A program made the position numbers and the translations under genes. A stretch of DNA of 7,233 bases from Leptotrichiaceae bacterium (GTDB lineage: Bacteria; Fusobacteriota; Fusobacteriia; Fusobacteriales; Leptotrichiaceae), in the NCBI GenBank assembly GCA_030532815.1, contig JAUNKI010000103.1:1-7233 (forward strand), written 5' to 3'. Each line of letters starts with the position of its first letter. Position 1 is the first letter of the stretch. Below the pieces are notes generated by a model that did no database searches, had not been told where the DNA came from, and saw only the letters and a list, made by a program, of their open reading frames with translations. Below, in pieces: positions 1 through 5,944 of the stretch.

Positions 1-157
1 CTCTGCCTATTATACTCCCTCCCTGCTTTGAAGCTTCCTTAAATACCTGTGCAAAGGCATCGGAGTTCGCATCTGCAAAAGAAACTGCACTCATAAAAAT
101 AAATAATATTAAGATAAAATTACTTATTCTTATTAATTTTTTCCCTTTTATTTTCAT
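1..157 (-). CDS. Small exported protein, 3' part cut by window edge; possible T4SS pilin-like subunit
   Basis: The first 52 codons are visible and the gene runs off the left edge. Translation starts MKIKGKKLIRISNFIL and gives a textbook signal peptide: a basic n-region (residues 1-10), a hydrophobic core (about 13-25, ILILFIFMSAV) and a likely cleavage site after SFA (residue 28), leaving a mature start DANSDAFAQVFKEAS. This reading frame was made by hand. The start is secured by a strong AGGAGG site (162-167) 4 nt upstream of the ATG. It lies downstream of a VirB6-like gene on the same strand, but is separated from it by 249 nt that hold its own promoter. VirB2/TrbC pilins are small, carry a signal peptide and have a short amphipathic stretch with Gly residues before their first membrane segment. 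The visible mature part (ending KQGGSIIGR) is compatible with that, but the diagnostic hydrophobic segments are beyond the edge. The pilin idea is inference; exported small protein is safe. Confidence 0.75.
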   Translation of the reverse strand, partial: MKIKGKKLIRISNFILILFIFMSAVSFADANSDAFAQVFKEASKQGGSIIGR

Positions 158-161
158 TTCG

Positions 162-167
162 CCTCCT
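162..167 (-). promoter_or_regulatory. Strong Shine-Dalgarno site of the exported-protein gene
   Basis: On the minus strand the sequence reads AAAAGGAGGCGAA directly before the ATG at 157. AGGAGG is a full match to the 16S rRNA 3' end, with 4 nt of spacing. It is the most complete ribosome binding site in the window, consistent with high expression of the exported protein. Confidence 0.8.
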
Positions 168-234
168 TTTCATAAAAAATATTTATTTCATTTTCTTAAA
201 AAGCCTTGTTTCATTCTTCATAATAGAAGTTTGA

Positions 235-282
235 GAATGAGGTAATTCCTCATTTTTATATATAATTAATTATACCTCATTC
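235..282. repeat. Operator-like cluster: three copies of AATGAGG around the promoter -10 box
   Basis: Three copies of the heptamer AATGAGG lie here. One is on the plus strand at 236-242; two are on the minus strand at 248-254 and 275-281 (seen as CCTCATT on the plus strand). The outer pair extends to a perfect 10-bp inverted repeat, GAATGAGGTA (235-244) against TACCTCATTC (273-282). The inner pair forms a perfect 7-bp inverted repeat with a 5-nt loop (236-254). The copy at 275-281 abuts the -10 box, and the other two lie just after the predicted transcription start. This is what an operator for a dimeric repressor would look like. The inner pair would also be a hairpin at the extreme 5' end of the transcript. 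No T-run follows, so it is not a terminator. Confidence 0.55.
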
Positions 283-297
283 AGAAGAAAAAAGCAA
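269..297 (-). promoter_or_regulatory. Sigma-70-type promoter for the exported-protein gene
   Basis: On the minus strand, TTGCTT (297-292) is followed after exactly 17 nt by a perfect TATAAT (274-269). The -10 box is consensus; the -35 box matches only at TTG. Transcription would start near 262, giving a 5' leader of about 105 nt before the ATG at 157. The region is very AT-rich, so TATAAT-like strings are expected by chance. The ideal spacing, the position in the only sizeable intergenic gap and the operator-like repeats around the -10 box raise the likelihood that it is real. Confidence 0.6.
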
Positions 298-314
298 TTT
301 TCAAAAAAAGTATC

Positions 315-327
315 AATTACTGTAATT
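315..327. repeat. Perfect 13-nt palindrome upstream of the promoter
   Basis: AATTAC-T-GTAATT is a perfect inverted repeat with a single central base. It sits about 18 bp upstream of the -35 box of the promoter at 269-297, where activators or a second repressor site are often found. In sequence this AT-rich a 6-bp arm can occur by chance, so its regulatory role is a guess. A one-base loop rules out an RNA hairpin using the full arms. Confidence 0.25.
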
Positions 328-406
328 TTCTTTTGTCATTTAAGGTTTTATATCTTTTTATTAATTAATTTATTTTTCCAATATTAAAAATTTTTATTTA
401 TTTTAT

Positions 407-2395
407 TTAGAAGTTAATCGCAATTGATACTCCCACCTGCTTCACTACACTCTGAATAATACTTATGCATAAGAAAACTTTAATAGTGTTGACAAAATTA
501 AACGGTGTTAATATTACTCCCAATGAAGCCATTCCGATTATTTCTATTACCATTGCAAGAACAATTATTGCTCCGAAATTTACAAGATACTGCAAAAATC
601 CGCTTACAATTATCTGTAATGTATTTAGAGCTTTTGACTTTGTTATATCTGTCATTCCGAATATCATATAGAAAAGCCCTACTGATGTTGAAATTATAAA
701 TGTCAATGAACTTAAAAATACATTCAGTGCAATATTAAGTAAAGTTATTATAGTCATAAGTCCTGCAAGGGAAGTAATAGGTCTGAAAATTACTGTCTGC
801 ATTATTACTCTTGAAATCGAGAAAAGCAGTCCGAATGTTTGCCATGCATTATCAAGTACTGAAGTATCTCCAGAAAACCACCCTCCTATAACTTTCCATA
901 TTGTACTGAAAAATTTGAACAAACCTCCTATGGACTCTTTCTGTTTCATAACTCCGGCACCGAACGTTCCCAAAATAAGAGGCATACCTTTTTTTACAAT
1001 ATGTATTATCAGATCGGAATATGTCACATATTTCCCGTTTTCCATTGAAATTTTACTCACTTTTATAAACTCTCCGAAAAGGTGCGTCGGAAGTTTATGT
1101 AAAAACAAGGGCATTATTACATTTTTCATCAGTACGGGATAAAGTGCCACAAAAACAAAGTACGGAGCCTTCTGTGCAATCTGACCCAAAATGCTTTTTA
1201 CAATTTCTTCTACCGAACCGTGAAGTCCCCCTTTAAAAACTGTCCACAGGACATTTATTGTAATCAGAAATACCATAATAGCCATAATCAGGGCTGAAAA
1301 TCCTGCCATTCCTTTATTGGCAGTTGAAAAAAAGTTTCCCGTCATTTCCGTAATTTCTTTAATTATATTTTCCTGATTAATATTTTCCGTAGCTTCAGCA
1401 ATAGGGTCCGCAGAAGTAAATCCGTTATAAGCAAGATAAGTCTGATTTCTCGGCGGACTGTAAACAGTTATCTTAGGATTATTTGAAGGAAGATTCAATA
1501 TTTTCCCTCTGCTGTGTACGCTTTCCTTTACATCTCTCAATTCTCTTATATCCGTATCATCTTCAACAGAGTAAGCCTTGTTCATAATTGTTTCAAAAGG
1601 CACTACATATGCCGTATTATTGGCATCCGTCATCGGTATGGAAGATTTTACGCTTGAACCTTCTTCATACATATTTCCTCCCATTTCCAGCATTTTCAGC
1701 TGACCGTTTACATCCTGATAAACCAGACCGACTGTATCAATAGAACCGTTGTTTTTATAATTCATAATAATAAGGTCTCCCGGTCTGAGAGGCATTCCCT
1801 GTTTCAGCTGATATTTTGTCATAGCTGCAAAATCTTCCAGCTCAAGCTCGTTAAAGGCTCCCGTAGAAATTCCGGCTATACCGTACATATATTTTATAAG
1901 TCCGACATGATCTGTCCCTTCAAGTGCAGTATTGGACTGTCTTTTTTCAGTAGTATATGTATTTCCTGTAGAATCTTCAATATCTCCACGTTTTATTTCA
2001 TATTCAAATTCAAATCCGTTATATGTATAGTTCTGATTATACGGTATCTGCTTTTTTCCGTTAAAATTATTATTAATCTGGCTGTTAAGTGTATGCTGTA
2101 CATTATCTATCTTCTGGATTAAACGTTCATGATGAAGCAGATTGAACTGACAGCTCACATTTCTACTCCCCAAAGTGGACAAATTATAATTATTCACCAT
2201 TGTATTATAGGCATTATAGGCTTCATCAAATCTTCCTCTTTTTCTGTAGTTAAGTTTTGATAAAAGTAGCGCTCTTGCCGCATCCAAATCACTTTCACAG
2301 CTGTTTCCTCCTCCGGAACCGTGACCCATAGTAGAAAATACCGTAATATTTATAGTAAGGAGTAGGACGGTTAAAATTTTTTTCAAGTTTATCAT
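407..2395 (-). CDS. VirB6/TrbL-like T4SS membrane protein with N-terminal degenerate NlpC/P60-like domain
   Basis: Probably an inner-membrane component of a T4SS channel with an extracytoplasmic wall-associated domain. In order: signal peptide (about 1-22); a short helical, TPR-like stretch (34-70); Cys33 and Cys82, which could form a disulfide; an NlpC/P60-like domain (about 158-275); a polar linker (275-345); then at least six hydrophobic segments (about 363-387, 410-432, 460-478, 520-560, 562-582, 600-628, 636-658), the pattern of VirB6/TrbL proteins. The peptidase-like domain keeps the scaffold motifs GLIKYMYGIAGI (165-176), LRPGDLIIM (203-211) and TVGLVYQDVNG (221-231). The position of the catalytic Cys (DCSGL in active enzymes) reads DHVGL, with His163; the position of the catalytic His (HVG) reads TVG, with Thr221. 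There is no Cys at all between 83 and 642, so it is very likely catalytically dead. It is the last gene of the tight operon, 24 nt after the previous stop. The channel role is inferred from topology; an alternative is an unrelated polytopic exporter subunit. Confidence 0.75.
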   Translation of the reverse strand: MINLKKILTVLLLTINITVFSTMGHGSGGGNSCESDLDAARALLLSKLNYRKRGRFDEAYNAYNTMVNNYNLSTLGSRNVSCQFNLLHHERLIQKIDNVQHTLNSQINNNFNGKKQIPYNQNYTYNGFEFEYEIKRGDIEDSTGNTYTTEKRQSNTALEGTDHVGLIKYMYGIAGISTGAFNELELEDFAAMTKYQLKQGMPLRPGDLIIMNYKNNGSIDTVGLVYQDVNGQLKMLEMGGNMYEEGSSVKSSIPMTDANNTAYVVPFETIMNKAYSVEDDTDIRELRDVKESVHSRGKILNLPSNNPKITVYSPPRNQTYLAYNGFTSADPIAEATENINQENIIKEITEMTGNFFSTANKGMAGFSALIMAIMVFLITINVLWTVFKGGLHGSVEEIVKSILGQIAQKAPYFVFVALYPVLMKNVIMPLFLHKLPTHLFGEFIKVSKISMENGKYVTYSDLIIHIVKKGMPLILGTFGAGVMKQKESIGGLFKFFSTIWKVIGGWFSGDTSVLDNAWQTFGLLFSISRVIMQTVIFRPITSLAGLMTIITLLNIALNVFLSSLTFIISTSVGLFYMIFGMTDITKSKALNTLQIIVSGFLQYLVNFGAIIVLAMVIEIIGMASLGVILTPFNFVNTIKVFLCISIIQSVVKQVGVSIAINF

Positions 2396-2396
2396 T

Positions 2397-2403
2397 CTCC
2401 TTT
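2397..2403 (-). promoter_or_regulatory. Ribosome binding site that questions the ATG start of the VirB6-like gene
   Basis: The minus strand reads AAAGGAG, one A, then ATG ATA AAC TTG. The Shine-Dalgarno core is only 1 nt from the ATG at 2395, too close for normal initiation, but 10 nt from the in-frame TTG at 2386-2384. Starting at TTG removes three residues and gives MKKILTVLLL, a classical signal peptide start. The TTG is therefore a credible true start; the ATG is kept as the default boundary. Confidence 0.5.
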
Positions 2404-2419
2404 CTTTTCAGAAAAAATA

Positions 2420-2941
2420 TTATTTCCCATTTTTCTGATTTTCCGCCATTTTTTTCGCTTCTTCGTGAACCTTTTTCATCGTCTCCTCTTCAAGTTTTTT
2501 AAACTCTTCTGCCTGTCTTAACATTTCCTCTTCGGTCTTAGGCATATTTTTTCTCACTTCATCCCTGAACTTGGCAATGTCATCATCTGAAAGAAACATA
2601 TTCTGTTCTTTCAGGAGTGCCTTTATTTCATCATTGGGCATTGAAAGTATTTCATTTATACTTTGCTCATAACTTTTAACACTTTCAGGTTTTTCAACAA
2701 ATGATTTCATTTCCTCTTCAATTATCTTTTCCTGTTCATTCATAAGTTCTCTGACTTCCGCCTCTCTTTTTTCACCTACATTCGTAATTCTGACAGAATT
2801 TGCATTAAACAAAGTAATAAGAATATATATCGTTATCCCCAGTATTCCTATAAAAACATATTTTTTCTGAACTTTAAATTTACCTAAAAACATTTCTTCT
2901 TCCAATGACAATATAAAATCCGTAAATTTATTCCTTCTCAT
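2420..2941 (-). CDS. Bitopic membrane protein with acidic coiled-coil extracytoplasmic domain, unknown function
   Basis: I do not recognise the family. The 173-residue protein has a short N-terminal tail with a basic patch (KFKVQKK) before one hydrophobic segment (about 28-46, YVFIGILGITIYILITLF). A long, charged, helix-rich region (about 55-170) follows, with heptad-like runs rich in Glu and Lys, most clearly at 132-168. The positive-inside rule predicts the N-terminus in the cytoplasm and the coiled-coil body outside the membrane. The start is secured by AGGAG 5 nt before the ATG. It begins 10 nt after the stop of the upstream gene and ends 24 nt before the VirB6-like gene, so it probably works with that channel protein. 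Single-span proteins with an outward body are common in secretion systems (VirB5-, VirB8- or VirB10-type roles), but the sequence does not show which, if any, applies. Confidence 0.8.
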   Translation of the reverse strand: MRRNKFTDFILSLEEEMFLGKFKVQKKYVFIGILGITIYILITLFNANSVRITNVGEKREAEVRELMNEQEKIIEEEMKSFVEKPESVKSYEQSINEILSMPNDEIKALLKEQNMFLSDDDIAKFRDEVRKNMPKTEEEMLRQAEEFKKLEEETMKKVHEEAKKMAENQKNGK

Positions 2942-2951
2942 TTTTTCTCCT

Positions 2952-3482
2952 TTACTTATCTTTTTTTCTTAAAAGACGGCTATAAGCTATTTTTTCAGTT
3001 AATGTCCTGAAATCCATTTTTTCAAGTTCTACAATATCAAGTTCCAGCATTTCCCTTACTAAGTTTTTCAATTCCGTTTCCGGAAGAAATCTGACAGAAA
3101 GCCTGTCAAATGCAGGAATTGAGTCTCTCAAATATATTACGGCTTTTTTCTTGAAATCAAAAAAACCGCCTGCTTCCACTTCTCTTAAAATATATTCCTG
3201 ATTTTTCAAAACAATATCAAAATAGTCTTTTATTTCATTAATATTGTTCTTTACTTTTATATATTTTAATTCATAAGTTTTCTCCTTTTCAAATAGTCCG
3301 AATAATTTTTTTCTGACTGTAATTAAAATTTTTCTCTTTTCATTTTCAGTTACATCCGTATAACTTTTTATTTTTCTTCTGACGCCGTAAACTGTAAGTC
3401 CTGATTTTTTTATAAAAATCAAAATACCTACCAGCAATAAAAGTTGCAATAAATCCGAAATCTGTATTGAATTTTCAAACAT
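2952..3482 (-). CDS. Membrane-anchored protein with cytoplasmic basic domain, unknown function
   Basis: The family is not recognised. The 176-residue protein has a single hydrophobic anchor very near the N-terminus (about 10-25, DLLQLLLLVGILIFI), followed at once by basic residues (KK, then VRRKIK). This predicts the short acidic N-terminus outside and the remaining 150 residues in the cytoplasm. The soluble part is mixed helix and strand with no Cys and no motif I can name. The ATG at 3482 follows AAGGAAAGGA at a usable distance. It starts 23 nt after the stop of the very large upstream gene and ends 10 nt before the next gene, so the genes are probably translated from one mRNA. Its predicted orientation is the reverse of that of the next protein, so the pair could connect cytoplasmic and external parts of the same complex; that link is inference. 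Confidence 0.8.
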   Translation of the reverse strand: MFENSIQISDLLQLLLLVGILIFIKKSGLTVYGVRRKIKSYTDVTENEKRKILITVRKKLFGLFEKEKTYELKYIKVKNNINEIKDYFDIVLKNQEYILREVEAGGFFDFKKKAVIYLRDSIPAFDRLSVRFLPETELKNLVREMLELDIVELEKMDFRTLTEKIAYSRLLRKKDK

Positions 3483-3505
3483 TTGTTTCTTCCTTTCCTT
3501 AAAAA

Positions 3506-5944
3506 TTATATTTCCGCCAATATTTTTTCCAGTCTCTGATTAACTGTTTCCGTTCTGTATGTCTCATCATTTATATCAATGTTATAATGTGTCGTTTCAA
3601 TGTACTTTTCATTTATATAAATATCAAAACTGCTGCTGTGTGTTATAAAATTTCTTAATATTATTTCTTTTCCGTTTTCATCCTTAAGAATTTTATTCCC
3701 TGAATTTATTACTCCGTCCAGTATAAGCATAATATTTATAAATTGTTTGTAATTTTTAAATAACAGACTGTTTATTTTGAGTTCCTTATTAAAATTAATA
3801 TTAATAAAAAGATACTTTATATTCTCCCCTAATATCCGGTGGTATTTAAATGAATTAGGACACGCTTCTCCGTAAGCGGAAACATTTTCAGAAGTAATTT
3901 CAAAAGGATTCTCTCTGTTTATTTTAATTTTTTTTCTGTATTTATAATCAAGATATTCTAAATACGTTACTTTTTTTCTTTCCACTTTTCCTTCTGAACT
4001 GAGAAAAATCATTTCTTTCTTTATGCCGCTTTTTCTGAAAACTTTATATTTATCTTTTATAATATGTATATCGGTTGCACTGTATACAATATTGTCCAAA
4101 AAAGAATTTACATTGTTTATATCGTTGAAAAATATTATTGTAACAAATCTGTCACTTATTTTTTCACCGTATTCACCGAGTAAAGGAACAACAAAGTTGA
4201 ATTTTCGGGAAAGTTCCGTAAAAACTTTTATAAATAAAAAATCTCTGTCTACAAATATAAGTTTTTCTTCATGTGTATTTTCCGTTTTTTCAGAATTTCT
4301 TCTCAAAGTATTTTTATTTATATTTTTACATTCTCTTTTGTTTTTTTTCATATAAAAATTTTCATATTTATTTATCATGTTATATATATCATTAAGAAAT
4401 ATACCGATAACCCTGTCTTTTATTTTAAATTTTCCCTCTTGTTTTTTTCTGAGACTTTTCACTTTAAAGTTAACGGAAAGATCTTTATTCTTCCTTTCAA
4501 ATTCAGCAAGATTTCTATCCATTTTCTTTTTAATTTCTTTCATTCTCTGAAAATAGCTTTCTTTTTCTTTTTTTATATTCTGTCTGATATCTGCTTTTAT
4601 TTTTTTCTTTATTTCTTCATTTACAGTATTTCCGGCATATTTTTTTTCAAGTTTTAAATATTTTTCCTCTATTTTTCTGAAATAGTCCCTTTCCTTATTT
4701 CTGAACAGAAGTTCTATCTGTTCTTTTTTATAATCCGTTATTTCTGAAATTTTCTTCATATCGTTCAGTTTTATGCTCTTTTTTATATTATTTCCATTTT
4801 TATCGTAAATTCCGACAATATACGGTCTAAGCTCATCTATAATTTCCTTGAATACTACACTTTTTATTACATTCATAAAATTTATTCTGTTTATATTAAT
4901 ATTGTATAATTTTATGTTTACGGCATAATATCCGACCGATTGTCCTTCCTCCTCTTTTACAGTCAGCTTATCTTTCATGATTTCAGTAAATTTTTTATAT
5001 ATGAGCTTTTTAAAAATTTCTTTTTTTGAAATTTCATTTGTTACAAGTTCTCCGTTTTCCGATAAGGTACCTGTTACTTTAAAAACACCGTCATCTTTAT
5101 GAAAAAGAGCTTCGGGAATTAAAATATTCCCCTTTGTTCTTTCAAACGCAAGCCTTGCTTTTCTAACATTTTTTTCAATAAATTCAAGGTTTTTATCGTC
5201 ACCTGTATCTGTATTATTTTCGGAAAAATTAAGATTAAGACTGTTCATTATGGGTATTTCAGCTAAAAATTCCTCTTTTTTATATTTTATTTTAACATTT
5301 CTTTTTTCATCGGTTTCAATATAAGGTATTTCATATTGAAAATTTCTTTTTATAAAGTTAAAAATTTTCATGAAAATATAGGAATGATTTATTTCCCTTT
5401 TCCAATTTGCAATTTTTGCATTTATACTGTACCATTTTTTATTATATTCATTTTCACTGTTTCTGTTTTTATAATTATCATATCTTTTCTCATATATTTC
5501 ATATAGTCTGTCGGCTATTTCTTTTGAAATTTCAGTATAATATTCCTCCAAATCTCTGTCATTTTCTTCAATTACGATATTTTCTCCTCCGAAAAAATTA
5601 TAAAAATCCAGTGCACTTATTATATAATCAGCTTCTCTGTTGTCATTGCCTTTTTCAGGAATACTGTCCTTATCCTTTATAAAAGTTTCAAAAATTGCTT
5701 TCTTCCTTTTCTGGATTTTTATTATCTGCTCAGAAAGGAAACTGTTTATTTCCCTCTGTTTTTCTCTGTCGCTTATTTCATAAGTTAAATCAGGATTGGA
5801 GTTTATTATTGTTTTCCCCGTTTTTTCAGTACTTATCTTACTGTTAAGTATATTTCTTACATTTCCAAAATTAAGACTTATATTATTAAGTTCCTTTATA
5901 TTTCTGAAACTGAGCTTATAAAGTCTTTTTTCCATTTTCTTCAC
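3506..5944 (-). CDS. Very large Lys/Ile/Asn-rich cytoplasmic protein, unknown function
   Basis: At 812 residues (809 from the preferred start) this is the largest product here and matches no family I recognise. No signal peptide or membrane segment is visible, so it should be cytoplasmic. The middle (about 403-480) is a highly charged, probably coiled-coil stretch with repeated KKE/EKK runs. The flanking parts (about 1-390 and 560-812) look globular. Only two Cys are seen (539 and 695). The first 45 residues loosely recall RecF/SMC-type ATPases: a strand-like LYKLSFRNIKEL, then LNFG, then STEKTGKT (38-45), a Walker A with Ser for the first Gly; LIFVD (562-566) could mimic Walker B. No ABC signature in the right order is found, so an ATPase role is weak. 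The GTG at 5944 is the longest start; the ATG at 5935 fits the ribosome binding site better. It overlaps the upstream gene and lies 23 nt before the next. Confidence 0.85.
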   Translation of the reverse strand: MKKMEKRLYKLSFRNIKELNNISLNFGNVRNILNSKISTEKTGKTIINSNPDLTYEISDREKQREINSFLSEQIIKIQKRKKAIFETFIKDKDSIPEKGNDNREADYIISALDFYNFFGGENIVIEENDRDLEEYYTEISKEIADRLYEIYEKRYDNYKNRNSENEYNKKWYSINAKIANWKREINHSYIFMKIFNFIKRNFQYEIPYIETDEKRNVKIKYKKEEFLAEIPIMNSLNLNFSENNTDTGDDKNLEFIEKNVRKARLAFERTKGNILIPEALFHKDDGVFKVTGTLSENGELVTNEISKKEIFKKLIYKKFTEIMKDKLTVKEEEGQSVGYYAVNIKLYNININRINFMNVIKSVVFKEIIDELRPYIVGIYDKNGNNIKKSIKLNDMKKISEITDYKKEQIELLFRNKERDYFRKIEEKYLKLEKKYAGNTVNEEIKKKIKADIRQNIKKEKESYFQRMKEIKKKMDRNLAEFERKNKDLSVNFKVKSLRKKQEGKFKIKDRVIGIFLNDIYNMINKYENFYMKKNKRECKNINKNTLRRNSEKTENTHEEKLIFVDRDFLFIKVFTELSRKFNFVVPLLGEYGEKISDRFVTIIFFNDINNVNSFLDNIVYSATDIHIIKDKYKVFRKSGIKKEMIFLSSEGKVERKKVTYLEYLDYKYRKKIKINRENPFEITSENVSAYGEACPNSFKYHRILGENIKYLFININFNKELKINSLLFKNYKQFINIMLILDGVINSGNKILKDENGKEIILRNFITHSSSFDIYINEKYIETTHYNIDINDETYRTETVNQRLEKILAEI

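Noticed and set aside
120..173. Short upstream frame starting at the ATG at 173-171 on the minus strand, overlapping the exported-protein start
   Set aside because: It encodes about 17 codons from the ribosome site itself (MKRRRNENKREK), has no ribosome site of its own and is probably incidental.
236..254. The AATGAGG hairpin as an intrinsic terminator or riboswitch
   Set aside because: No T-run follows it, the stem is only 7 bp, and a further copy of the motif lies outside the transcript, which fits a DNA operator better. The leader shows no aptamer pattern I know.
360..406. Terminator after the VirB6-like gene
   Set aside because: Only A/T palindromes such as AAAAATTTTT and TTAATTAATT are present, without a GC-containing stem or a suitable loop and T-run. 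I see no supported intrinsic terminator, so some read-through into the last gene is possible.
465..1142. Plus-strand open frames opposite the VirB6-like gene (465-671, 505-699, 915-1142)
   Set aside because: They lie antisense within a well-supported gene, lack convincing ribosome sites, and their hydrophobic, Phe/Ile/Leu-rich translations are what the complement of a membrane-protein gene yields.
4023..4657. Plus-strand frames at 4023-4355 and 4271-4657 rich in Phe and Ile
   Set aside because: They are the complement of the Lys/Glu-rich coiled-coil coding region (AAA/GAA becomes TTT/TTC), giving false membrane-like proteins.
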